From assembly GCF_000003855.2 (NCBI RefSeq), contig NW_003101655.1, forward strand, positions 434,001 through 498,000: a DNA stretch of 64,000 nt. Direction: 5' to 3'. The notes beneath the pieces are model-generated. The model saw only the letters and a list, made by a program, of their open reading frames with translations, made no database searches and was not told the DNA's origin. The DNA is from Blastomyces gilchristii SLH14081. Its lineage: Eukaryota; Ascomycota; Eurotiomycetes; Onygenales; Ajellomycetaceae. A program made the translations under genes and the position numbers. Of this stretch, positions 49,474-62,400 are shown piece by piece; positions within the stretch are counted from its first letter, which is position 1, and every line of letters starts with the position of its first letter.

Positions 49474-50559
49474 TATCACGCCCCCGGCCGCGCCAAGGCC
49501 CTGTTGCGGTTTCACACGGCTCATTACTTCTCTGCGAATGATTCCATTCATCTCACAGGCCATTCAAACCGGTTTCCAACTACTCTATGACATCATTCAG
49601 ATGTAATATAGAAAGATTCAATTGATGAATATAAGAACCCTGCTTTTATATAAGGTCAGCAGATTACTCTTTCATGACAGTGAGATGCTGCTGAGGTATT
49701 ACTTCAGCTATTCTCACTCATAGAATAGAAGAGAGATATTCACTCATTATCTATATAGAATAGCTAGATGCTGACTTCTTATCAAAGAAGTCAGTGATTT
49801 GTTTTTTTCTACTGATAATATATATAAGAGTTACTGCATTTCTCATACAATCTTCTTAGCATACTAAGTACTATATCTATGATATTCTTGCCATAACTCT
49901 GTAGCTCATGAGCTCACTATTCAAGCAAGATAGTCAAGCTCACTTATACAGCTTCTTAAACAACTATCTATATAACACTGCTGACTAGTCACTGCTTCAG
50001 TTCTGTTATGTTACAATTCAAATCACTTAATCTGATTATAAGTTTGAATCAGTCAAGCTCTATTAACAGACTGATATGGCCTCATGCATCTATGCTGAGA
50101 TCAATTCAATCTCATTCTCTGAGAGACACTTCACATCATTCTCTAGAGCATGTACATCTCAGCAGAAATCCGAGATTTCTGAACCCGCTGCACACCTTGA
50201 TATGAGCTCTTCAACCGCCCTGCCACCGCCGCGGCCTCTACATTCCTACATCTATTATGAAGATAGAGAGATTAAGATTGAAGATTCTCTGAATTATAAG
50301 AGAAACATATTATCTGAATTTCACAACTTTATCTGCATTCTTGAATAAAAATTCTACCTTAACTCAAGCTAGTTTAATACTTATGAGATATAAGTAATAT
50401 ACACTGCTAACCTTCTTGAAGACATCTCTGTGACTACTTGAGTTATTAAGAAGAGAGAGCTTGAGTATATCAATACTGTTATAACTTAGAAAGAATTCAA
50501 AGACTCTCTACTGAATCGGATTAAAGATCACTGTAACTATAACTTTACAGCAGTACAGT

Positions 50560-51100
50560 AGTTTAACTAATTATATTAATAAGATAATGAGAATTCTTTC
50601 AATTTCAATACAAGATTTAAGAAATATTAGAAGAAATTGACTGATAATTTAAATTAATTAAAGATACAGCTTTATCTTATAATGCTGACTTATAAGATGT
50701 GAATAATGATATCATAGTATCAGAGTTTATTAATCAATTATACTGAGCTTATCAACTTGACTTTCTGAATCTATTTGAATAATTAATACTCTGAGAAAAA
50801 GATCAATAAGATCTCTTCTAAATAATTAATAATAGAATCTAAACAGCACTGTGATAGCTTCAGTGTAGAAAATGTAAAGAAGAATTTCAAGTATTCTAAT
50901 TCTTCACTCATTGTGAAGAAATATTAAAAAAGATTTAATAAAGATCTCTGCTTTAACTGCAGAGCTAATAATCACTATACTAGTGATTATAAGAAACTGA
51001 AGAAGAGAAGAAACTGAGAAGATATCTTCTTGAAGTTGACTTCTCTTCTGACAAATGTATTCATAGAAGATAAAGAAGAGAAAGAAATAAAGAATTAATA
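50560..51100 (+). pseudogene. Gypsy E2 gag remnant with zinc knuckle
   Basis: Segments readable in two frames include LIKDTALSYNADL and NNDIIVSEFINQLY, and later a zinc knuckle remnant CFNCRANNHYTSDY, where the last Cys of CxxCx4Hx4C is replaced by Tyr as G to A would give. The gag binds element RNA. It is broken by stops and at least one shift. Confidence 0.6.
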
Positions 51101-51119
51101 ATTCTCATATCTTCAAGTT

Positions 51120-54100
51120 CATATTATAATCACAATGAATACTCTGAATGAGAAGATATTAATAAGATATCTACTCAACTTCAGAGTGAATATCAACTTC
51201 ATATTCTATTTCTTTTCTTTGATGAAGAGTTGAAAGAAGATAGATCTATCAGATTATATAAAATTTACTGATGAAATAAAATATTACTGTTTTAACATAA
51301 TTGAAGTAAAGTGTGTGATCACAGACTCAGAAGAAATCTTTAAGAAGAGCAGTCTACTTCTTCATATTATTAATATTATAGATGAGAACATCATTCTAGA
51401 TCTTCTATGATTGAGAGAAAACAATTCTCTCATTGACTGAGTTACTAAGATATGACAGTATCATCTCACTGATGAAGAGACAGTGATAGAGAAACTTGAA
51501 GAGTTTTATTGAAAGAATCTGAAGAAAAAGATAAAGTTAATATACTATGTAGCAGATGACTGAAACTTAAGAACAGATGAAGAAGTTATTACTCTCACTG
51601 TAAGATTAGCAGCAGTATTTATTATTGAAGACAGATGAATACAACATCTCTTTACAGATTATAAGAATATCTTTTCAGAAAAGAAAGCAGCAAAGTTTCC
51701 TGATATCAAGATATAATATAAGATTCATCTTGAAGATAATACAACAGTGCTGTATGAGCCTCTTTATAACTTGTTAGTAAAGAAATTGAATGTTCTGTAT
51801 AAATATCTTGAGAAAGCATAATTAAAGAACTGAATACACTTATTGAAGAGTTCAGCAGAGACACTTATACTATTTATACTCAAGAAGAACAGTAGACTAT
51901 GTCTTTGTATAGACTATAGAGATCTTAATAAGATAATGATTAAGAATCACTATTCATTACTATTAATTAATGAGATGATTGATTAATTATCTGAAGTAAA
52001 GATATTCTCAAAGATTAATATATAAGATATCTATCATAGAATCAGAGTTAACAAAGATGATGTTTGAAAAACAGCTTTTCATATCAAGTACAGTAATTTT
52101 AAATATCTTGTTTTATCTTTTAATCTTTATAATACTTCAGTCATCTTTCAGATCTATATAAATAAGACACTGTGAGGCCTTGTTAATATCTTCTATATAG
52201 TATACTTGAATGACATTCTAATGTTCTCAAAAACAGAAGAAGAATATAATATTCATGTTCAAGAAGTGTTGAGTTACTTAAGAGAGTATCAACTCTATAT
52301 AAACACTGAGAAATGCTCATTCTATATACAGAAGATTGATTTCTTAGATTATATTATTGGGATTAATAACATTTCAATGAACAGAAGCTGAGTCTCTGTT
52401 ATTAAGAACTGATCAGTGCTGTGAATGTACTGTGAGATGCAGATATTTCTAGAATTTATGAATTTCTATAGATGATTCATCTATACATATTCATGAATTA
52501 CTGCCTCTCTTACAGATCTGTTAAAGAGAAGTGTTAAAGACAGAAAAATGAAACTATTTATTCTCACTCAAGATATTATAAGAGTATTTGTAGAATTGAA
52601 ACAAGCTTTTGTAGATATTATAATACTGAATAACTTTAACTCTGATCTATTCAGTCAGTGTAAGACTGATATATCTGAGAATGAGATCTGTGAAATCTTT
52701 TCACAGTTGATATCAGAGATCTTTCAATGTTAAAAGAATTGAGAGATAATAATCTCTGAGAATACAGATAATAAAATGCTTGTGAGAGAAGATTTTTTTA
52801 CAAAGTCTATAAGACACTGTGAATAATGATCAGTAATCTTCTTCTTCAAGAAGTTATTACTCATACAGAAAAGATATGATATTCATGATTAAGAGATATT
52901 AGTAATTATTGAATTCTTTAAGATCTGATAATATTATCTTCAGAATAGTAAGTACTCAGTGCAAGTTCTCACTGATTATATAAATCTGTGTTACTTCTTG
53001 ATAATAAAGAGCTTGACAGAATATCAAGCCAGGTGAGTGAAGCTGCTTTCAGAGTATGATTTCTATATCTGATACTGTTCAGATCAGCTTAATCTCACTG
53101 ATATATTATCTAGATAGTCTTATTATAATATTATTAATGAGAAGAAGAATTCTATAAAAGAATCTCTGTCATCACTACAGAAGAAGCTGACTGTAGAGAA
53201 TTGAGATTCTCTGAAGCTCAGAAACAGCACTGATAAGACAGCTGTATAACTCAGTATAAAAGGTGAAAGAAAACTCAAGTTCTTACAGAGAACTGATACT
53301 GAAGATTATAAGCTACTCATGTCATATCTTACTATCATTGAATTGATAAAAGATGAAAGAGTCTACAATCTTTCAATCTGACTGTTTTTAAAATTCATTG
53401 ATAAGTTACAGCAGAGAGACATCTCTACTGCAGCTTGAATTCAGAAGTTGAAGAAGAAAGAATCTGATTTAAACTTAAATGAGACAGACTCTGAGCAGAG
53501 CAGTGCTGCTAAGAAATCAAGTCACTGATAACTAGAAGAATATGAACTTCTACTGCTAAATAATTCAGTCTTTATCTCTCATAGCAGAGCAATGTGTTAG
53601 AAGTGATTAAGAATTCATTATAATGATTTCCATACTGAGCATTTCAGATTAGAGAAGACTGAAGAGCTTCTAAAATATAAATATATTTGAAAAAAGCTTT
53701 AGACAGATGTTAAAGAGTATATTAAGACTTATAATATCTATTAAAGAATAAAGATCTCATAGTATAAGTAATATAGTGAGTTGATATCACTGTCTATTTC
53801 AAAGAGCTTATAACAGAATCTATCAATAAATTTCATAGTTGATCTGCTGAAGTTGATAAGAGTTAAAGAATATGACTCAATTTTAATCATTGTTAATTAC
53901 TTCATAAAGATGATAAAATATATCTCTACTTATAAAAAGATTAAAGCCTCTGAATTGACAGATCTATTTCTAGATATCATCATTTATAATCACAGTGCTC
54001 TGAAATTATTAATAACAGATCAAGAATTTCTCTTCATCAGTAAATACTGATCAGCTTTTTACTATCATCTTATAATAAGACATCTTCTCAGCACTGTATT

Positions 54101-54960
54101 TCATTCACAGATAGATGATTAGACTGAACATCAAAATCAGATATTAGAATAGCATCTTTGAGCATTCTATTCATATTATCAGAATGATTGACTCAAGCAT
54201 CTTCTGATCACTGAATTCATGTATAATAATGCAAAGAATACAATCTTAAAAGTATCTTCTTTCTATACTTATTATGAATATAATTCTTTATTACTCAGTG
54301 ATATCACAGACAACATTTTAAAGAGAAGAATAGACAGTCAGAATATTAAACAGATACAGAGAACAGAGTACTTCTCAGTATCAGAAGTAAAAGCTAGATT
54401 GACACTTTTAAATAAAATTCATAAGAAGATAGTGAAAAGCATTTATCACACTCAGAAGTAGCAGACAGAATACTATAATTAAAAACATCTTTCAATGAAG
54501 TTCTTGATAGAGGATTAAGTGCTACTTTCAGCATAGAATATCAAGATAATAAGACTATGTAAGAAGCTCAGTGAGTAGTAACTAGAATCTTTCTCAGTAA
54601 TAAGAGTGATGAGTAAGCAGATATATAAGTTGAAATTAATCTCAGAATTGAAATCAATTTATTCTGTTTTTCACATTTTCTATTTAAAGCTCTATAAGTA
54701 ATGCTCTGAGACAGAGCTGTCTCAATTAAATGATATTGAGATTAAGAGTGATACTGAATATCTTATGAAGAAAATATTAAACAAGTGAATACATTACAGC
54801 AAGCTTCAATATCTTATTAAATGAGAAGATTATTTATCATCAGAGAATTCATGAGAATCACTTGAGTATTTAGAAAATGCTGAGAAAGAGATTGTAAGCT
54901 ATGAGACAGTTAGTAGAGATCACTCTGTTATACATCAGAAGCATTGAGTAAGAAATATTA
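51120..54960 (+). pseudogene. Gypsy E2 pol remnant with C-terminal chromodomain
   Basis: The RT has LCLCIDYRDLNKIMIKNHYS (family: CxDYRxLN), FSKINIQDIYHRIRV and VYLNDILMFSKTEEEYNIHV near 52206, where the catalytic YLDD reads YLND. RNase H follows near 52550-53100. The integrase core is near 53830-54250, with ILIIVNYFIKMIKYISTYKK and LLITDQEFLFISKYW. Near 54745-54930, EYLMKKILNKWIHYSKLQYL and IKWEDYLSSENSWESLEYL read as a chromodomain, which in chromoviruses steers integration to heterochromatin. Stops are common; the copy is inactive. Confidence 0.75.
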
Positions 54961-56085
54961 CTTAAGACTTCTCATTTTTCTTAAAGAGTTTTTTAGAGAT
55001 GATCTCACAGTGATAAGCTGATGTCTTATGAACTCTGTAGCACTCTTCTTCTATTTTCTCTCAAAGAGTTTTGTAGAAGTTTAATAAGACTATATAAGTA
55101 TAAAATTCCTGAAGCAGTTAAAGAAAAGAGATATTTGAAATTAATAAAGATTAATATTATTAATCTGTGAGCTGCTGCTATTCTAATAGAGTCACAGCTC
55201 ACAGAAAAAGTAAAAAGAAGAATATCAAGACTTACTTATGAACAATCTCACTCTCATCAAACTTATTCTTCATCATTGAAGTCTTCAGCACTGACATCTT
55301 TATCTGCTGTGAAGTGAGCACTGCAGTGCTGCAGAAGAGTATGCTGCAGAAGAGCATGTCACAGAAGAGTATAAGAGATATATAAAGTGTTAACTTATTA
55401 ATTTACAAAGCATCTCAGTTATCTGCTTCAATTGAAGCAAGATTCTCTTCAATCAGTGATTGATCTCTGTGGCACTTTCAACAGCAGCACTGATCAATCT
55501 CTTCTTCTTAAGACTGATTATTCTGAGATATTTTTTCATCTTGAAGACTCATACTTTTATATTCTTTTATAAATGAGCAAGAAGAATCTGCTCAGTTTTG
55601 ATAGAATTCATTAACACTTAAAGCTCTGAGATTCTTACTCTATACTACTTAAGCACCTGAGCTCTATGTTAGAACTGACATGATGTCTTCTTGTAAGATA
55701 ATACTTACAGAGAGATAGAAGTCATTGTTACAGATGTAATGAAAATAACAGAAGTGAGAGAAGAAGTAAGTGTATAAGATCTTCTCTTTCTTCAGCTGCT
55801 TAGTACAGCACAGACATATAGCAGTGTCAGTCAGAGATCATATCAGAGCCTTCTCACAGAGAGAAGACAAAGAAATTATGAGACTCTGTAGACTCAACTC
55901 AGCAGCCTCTCAAGCAGAGCTCAGATATGTCATGAGAGAGAAACTACAGATTGAACTTCTCTGAGTCACTGTTTTCAGAATCAAGCTCTCTCTGAGATTC
56001 TCTCTGAATGATCGCACAGAGTCATATGTCACAGTGTTGATTGAGAAGAGAAGCAGTATCACAACAGTGATGAGAGAGGCAGAGA
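54961..56085. other. AT-rich region, nothing recognised
   Basis: It may hold the rest of Gypsy E2 or E3. A short stretch at 55320-55378 repeats TGCAGAAGAGTATG three times with changes. I see no LTR start like TGTCACGCC and no convincing frame. Confidence 0.4.
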
Positions 56086-56384
56086 TAGACTGACCGTCAG
56101 AATCATGAATTTCATGTTTAGTCTCATTTAGTCTGATCTCATACATTTCTTGGCGTGAATCCCGCTGGGACTAATTATCAAAAAAACATGCAAAGTGACT
56201 ATTTATCAGATCTCAAAATGAAATCATGACTTAGAAAAAATAAGAAAGTGATCTCATTTGATTTCATTTAGTCTCATTCTTAGCATAAAGTTACTATTTT
56301 TAGACATTTTAAGGTTTTTTTTAGACTATTTTTAATTTTTTAAAAAGTAACACTTTTTGATAACACTCAAATGAGATTTAAAGT
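56086..56384 (+). mobile_element. Non-autonomous hAT element, truncated by a LINE
   Basis: It starts TAGACTGACC and follows the element at 38414 for about 300 bases, with more G to A and C to T changes. It stops inside GATTTAAAG, where the LINE tail begins. Only the left half is present. Confidence 0.8.
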
Positions 56385-59033
56385 TATTATTATTATTATT
56401 CTTCAATTATAGATGTATGCAGTCAGAGACTATGACATCTACCTGAGAACTTTTAGTTCTCAGGGTTTTTCCTATATCTATAAAGTCAACTATTATACAT
56501 TTACCAATTTCAGATATGCAAAATCAGAAAATTCCAGCTCAGAATACAAAAACTGTTTATAAATTGCAGTATTTTAACACCTTCTGATACTTTGAAATCA
56601 TTTGACAATATCATGACAAAAGAAAAGAGAACATAGTCTTAAAGATAGACACATTAAATAGATAGATAGAAAAGAATAGAAAAGAAAAAGTAAAGTAAAG
56701 AGAGACAATAACAAAACAAATTATTAAAACAAAGTGTATAGCTGTTTTAACAGACTATATGTGATCAATTTCCTCCTCTTCATATTCAGATATTTCTGAA
56801 TTTAGCCATTTTCTTGTAGCTGCTTGAGTTTCTGATAGAAAGTCTATTAAGTATTTGATTTCTATCTCAGTTGAGAATAAGAATCTCATATTTAATTGAT
56901 TTAGATGATACTTCTCTTTCAATCTGACTCTGAGACTATTGTATAATGCACAGTGAATTACAATATACTCAGAATTTTCATTTGTATTGCAGAATGAGTA
57001 TTCTATTGAATCAAATCAATCATCAAATCTTTGTATATAAGATTTGACATAATCATATCCTAGTTTCAGCTGAATTATAGATGAGAATATTTTCTTTTTA
57101 TATTTGATTAAACAAGATTTCCACTTGAGATTTATTTCAAATCTTGAATAATGTATACTCTTCTTTTGTTTCTGCCAGCTTTTATTTCACTTATTTAAAC
57201 AAGATTCTTTTATCTTTCTCTTTATAAAAGATCAGAACACTATTTTTTGAATAGATCTGCTTAATTCTGAATTCTTTTTTACAGCTGAATCAGCCAATTG
57301 ATTGTCATGAATATTCATATAAGCAGGAACTCAGTGCAGATGAATTAATAGTTTTAATATTCTTCTCTTTTGAATTTTCAAAACAGAGTTTAAAATCAGT
57401 TCAAGATTCATTTAATTATTATAAATCTGACTATTTCTAAGTCTTTTTAAAGCAGCTTGACTATCAGAGAATATTCATATCTCTTTCAAACTATTTTCTC
57501 TTTTATAAGATTTTATTTCAATGAGTTTGAAAGCTTTTACTATTATAAATAGTTCAGCATCAAAGACTTCAGATTCACAGTCTAAATTTCAGAAATCTGA
57601 GATAAAATTAATATTATCTTTAGTATAAGTAATGCCTGCATTTAATCTATTTAAATTCTCATTTTTTAAGTCATCTGAATAAATCAGAATAGAGTCTTTT
57701 ATATTAATTATGAAAATTCTCTTCAAATACTGTTTATATTCTCTCTCTTTAGATAGTTCACTTATTTACAAGTCTATAAGAGATTCAAGCTTTTCTCTTC
57801 AGAGAGATATCTTCTCATGATTAACTTTTTCAACATTTAATAAAGAAAATTGATTTTTAATCAGTGAGCATAGTCTGTATAGTTGAGAGAGTATTTTCTT
57901 TGAAGAATTATTTTCATTTTAATCAAGAAATCTATTTCAATTCAGTTCATTTTCTGAGTTAATTAATGAAAATGAAGAAGAGACTCTTTCTCTGATTATA
58001 TGATTTAAGCTCATCTTGATAACTCTCAGAGCATAGTTCATATAGGTCTTTTCAAATCTAATAGTAGAAGAAAGAATTGAAGCTTCAATTTTCATTGCTT
58101 TAATAGAAGATGATTTGAATGCTCTCAGAATTCTTCTCAAAGCTCTGTTTTACAGACTTTGAAAGAGTTCGGTGAAATTTTCTTGATTATTTTATTAAAC
58201 TTGAACTTCATAATCAGCTACTGAGATAATACAGACTATATATAACTATCTCATAGTCTGAAAGAATAGATCTCTCTCTGTATTTGATAGTCTGATTTTA
58301 GTATTCAATAGTCTTTCTGTCTTGATAGTTCTTTGTTGAATATGATATTTAAAATTCAACTTGGAGTTTAATCATACTTCTAATTATTTGATATTTAAAC
58401 TGGGTTTAATCTCTTTATTTAAAAGAGTTAGGCATAGTTCTTCTCATTGAATCTAGAAAAGAAATGAATTAACTCAGTTTTATTCATATTAAATTGAATT
58501 TAATTGATATCTACTCTAACAAAGATTTTCTTTACTGCTTTTTCAAGCACTTCTAAATTCTCTTTGATTGTTTTTGAACTGTAGACTAGATCAATATCAT
58601 TCACATAACTTGAAGATCTCACTATTTTTATATCTCTATTCTTGAATAGATATGCAGTGTATATTATAAATAAAATGAGTGAGATTGAAGATTCTTATAA
58701 TACTTGTATTTTTATCTCAATCTTATCTTGTTTCATGTCATCAAAGAATAGTTGTATGATTCTTTTAGATATAAAACAGTTAACTCATTTTATTAAAGAA
58801 AGTGACAGTTTTAACATCTTCAAAGTCTGAATTAACTTTGACTTTGAAACATGATTAAATGCATCTTTTATATCAATAAAAACTGCAGTTGAGACTAGAT
58901 CTTCATGCTTTGCTATTTGAATGTTATGAACAGCTGAGAGAACAGTGTCAATTACAGAGCATTGTTTTCTATCTCTCATTTGTTCACTAAATAGAAGAGA
59001 ATCATTAATAGAGCTTATAAAAGATAGTTAAGT
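56385..59033 (-). mobile_element. Tad1-like LINE-3, 5'-truncated, minus strand
   Basis: The (AAT)n tail and the conserved hairpin (GAGAACTTTTAGTTCTC) are at the left end, the ORF2 stop near 56755, RNase H near 57240-57620 and reverse transcriptase near 58480-59020 (SSYVNDIDLVYS at the catalytic box, again with Asn for Asp). Truncation at the 5' side is usual for LINEs. The site corresponding to the Gypsy F1 insertion in LINE-2 is uninterrupted here (58440-58460). Confidence 0.85.
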
Positions 59034-60751
59034 CATTATTCTCAAACCACTCCACCACGAACTTGCTCGATTTTTCGAATAAGAACCCACTGATAGATTC
59101 ATCAAAAAGCCCTCGATTATACAAGCATTTTGACCCCATCGTCGACCGCATACCCCGTGTGGTGGTGGAGTTATCCAGCCAAACATGGACCAGATGTTGT
59201 TCAACACTCCTGTGTGGGATTATCCCCCGTTCACCCCTACCACACCACAACCCCGGGCCAAAGTGCCATACAAATTGTAAGGTGAAGAGACATAGTCATA
59301 TGCATCAATCTTCTCAATTTTGGAAGATTCTCAATCTGTAATTGTGAAGATATCTGAGAAGTGATCTCTGTGAAAAACCTGTCTATCTTTGATGTTTCAA
59401 AACATCAACACTGAGTCTCACTCTCATATCATCCTTTTCAATCTGACCCATCCTCAGCAGAAAAATACAAAAAAATACCTCAGCAATAATATCAAGCACA
59501 TAATTAATGAATACTTCTGAAGTGTAATCTTCATGAATACTCTGTCTGTCTTCAGTGTATCTAGACATCAATACCAAGTCTCACTCTCATACTGCCTCTC
59601 TCAATCTGGCTCATTCTCAGCAGAATAATACAAAAAGATACCTCAGCAACAGTATTCAATACATAATCAGCAGATAATGAGTTAACAGAACAAGTCAACA
59701 GCATATCAACAACTATAAATTCAGTATATCTCAAGATCTGACTGAGCCTTTGATCCCTGCACAGTGAGATATATTAAATCTAGTTTTAATATCTCAATAT
59801 TCAATAGATTCTGCAAGGGATTGAGAACAGCAATACTAGATTTCTATTAAATTTGAGAATTAACTTTATATTGATATAATCATTGACAAAGTCTTCTATT
59901 TTGAGATATAAATAACTAGTTTCTCTACATTCTGCTGACAATATTTATATTATTATATAGAAACAGACTTATATTCTCTATAATATCAAGACTCTGAAGA
60001 GAGAAAGTCTTGATAGAGAGTATACAGTAGTGTATATCTTAGCAGTTTCTATCTCATTCTTCTACAGCAGTTAATGCAAAAAAAAAAAAAAGATCTTGAA
60101 AATAGTTTTTTACTTCTCTTGAAAAAGTAAGATGTTTTTCTCTGAGTTTTACACAATATTCTTATAAAGAATTAAAAACAGAGTTGTTTTCTGTTATAAT
60201 TTCACATTCTTTTAAATAAGAATTACTTTTTCAGTGACTGAAGAGCTTTTATTAATACTTAATTCTTTTTTATACTCTTTATTAACTGATTTGAGTTGTA
60301 CACTTGTTGTGTGAGAAGAATTGAATGATTTAGAATAAAATTGAATAGTTTTAATCAATTTCTCTGCAAAAAATTGATTTATTTTTTATCAGTTTTTCTC
60401 TCACAAACTGTCATATTATCAGATTTATTATCAATTGATATCATACTTTTTCTCACTGTATCTTAAGAAAGAGATTGTAAAGATTTTATTGATTTATCTT
60501 AAAAATCAATTTTAGTTTATTAGATTCTCTTCAAAAATCTAATCTAGTTACTGAACTAGTGTGAAAAAAATCAGGTGTTTTATATATAAAAGTCTTTTAT
60601 TCTTCTTTTGAAACAGTCTGATCAACTTTTCAATTGAAAACAGACTTAGAAATCTCTTAATTAAAACTGTCTGATCAACTTTTCAATTCAAAAGAGTTTA
60701 ATAAATATCTCAATTAAATCAGTCTGATCAACTTTTCATTGAGTAAGAATA

Positions 60752-62371
60752 ATGAGTTCAAAAATACACTCAGTTGATGTGAAAAAAGATGCTTTCTTAA
60801 ATACTATTCCTGAGATTGAAATTCTGAAGAGAAGAAAGAAAGAAGAAATAAAGAAATAACAAGTTCTTGAAATACAGAAACTTGAAAAAGCAAGCAAGAT
60901 TCTTGAAAAGCAGTGTCTGAGTGAGATAAATGAAGCAGTTCTGTTAATTCTTCATACTCAGGCTAGACAACTACAGAAAGTGATCAAGTTCAAACTTGGA
61001 ATTTCAAACACAGTTCTAAAAACTTTGAAAATTTCTAATACAATCACTGACTCTTCAGTTTACTCTTCTTTCTTTTCTACTTCTTCTTCTTCTTCTTCTT
61101 TAAATCAGAACAAAATATATGCTCAAGCAGCTGAATCTGCTGTTTCTAAATCTGCTATCTCTAAATCTGCTGTCTCAAAACCTGCTTAAAATTCTGAGAA
61201 AACTGAGAAGAATACTGCTCATACTTCTATTGATAGAAGAGTGAAGAAAAAAATGTAAAAAGAGAAAAATCTTCAAATCTCCAGTAATAAAAGACTTATT
61301 CTCAAAGTCTCAAATCAGGATATCTTACAGAGAAACAAGCTAAACTTAAATCTCATTTTCAGAATTAGAAATGAAATCAATCAGCAGTTCTTTTCTCAGT
61401 TAATAACTGATATTAAAGTTTAAAAATCAGTTATAGCTTCAATTGAGTCATTCTTCTTTGAAAACTTCATCATTCTGATCACAATGCCTGAATTCAGTAC
61501 AGAATTTCTTATTCAGAATGAGAATCTCTGAAAATCAGAAGTAAAATCTTTGTTAAACACAATAATTCTATCTGAGAGAGATGAAAAGTGAAAGTAAATT
61601 TATTCTTCATGATATTTCAGTTGAATCTTTGACTGTGAGGAAGAAATGCTACTTCTTAAAAATGAATTAGAAGAATACAATTCTATTCAACTGAGAAAAG
61701 AGTCTGTATGACTTAATTCAATTAAGTTCAGACAGAGTAGAAGAAATGTCTCTGTTCTAGTGTATACAAAGACACTTGAATAATCAAGAATCTCTGAAGT
61801 AAGAGTAGCAGATTTGAAAATGAGAGTTCATGAATACAAACACTCAAGAATGAATCTCAAAGCTTAAACACAGTGTTCAAACTGTCAAAGATATGAACAC
61901 TTTGCAATCTCTTATTTCAGAGACTCAAAATGTGCATTCTGTACTAGAGATTACAAAACTAGTGAGTATAAATGTGAAACATGCTTAAAAAGAGATGAAA
62001 TATGTCAATATACTCTGCTTAAGTGCTTCAATTGCAAAGAAAAACATGCATCTAGCTCAAAAGAATGTGTATTTACTTCAAGAACTCAGAAGAACTGGAG
62101 GAAAGATGAAGCTCAAAGTGAATCTAAAACTGAAGAGAAAAGTCAAGCTAGTAAATCTATAACTGTAAGCTCAAAAAGAAGAAATTCTCAACTATCTAGA
62201 TCTTTAAACTTCAATTCTTCAGCTAAGTGTAAATAGAATTTCAATTCTCAAACTCCTGTTAAGATTAGAGAATTGAGAAATAACTCTGATGATAAACTAG
62301 ATTTAATATAAGCAGTTGAGATTCCTACTTTTCAAAATAGTTATAATCTACTATCTGATGATAGTGATTAG
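60752..62371 (+). pseudogene. LINE-4 ORF1, RIP-damaged
   Basis: ATG to TAG in one frame of 540 codons, six more than in LINE-2. The extra codons include a longer serine run near residue 115 and a repeated VSKSAISKSAVSKPA segment. The cysteine cluster is damaged: SCFRDSKC of the sister reads SYFRDSKC. Stops are at TGA for probable Trp and TAA/TAG for Gln. Confidence 0.8.
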
Positions 62372-62400
62372 ATTCTACTCTATCTCTATTCTCTTTTAGT

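Larger units (their letters stand above)
49474..54960 (+). mobile_element. Gypsy family E2 (chromovirus type), decayed, 3' LTR not found
   Basis: The LTR starts TATCACGCCCCCGGCCGCG (TG altered to TA), matching E1. Leader and gag follow, then protease, RT, RNase H, integrase and a chromodomain, the order of Ty3/Gypsy chromoviruses. No second LTR was found before 56086, so the right end is open or too decayed. It sits inside the integrase of E3. Confidence 0.7.
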
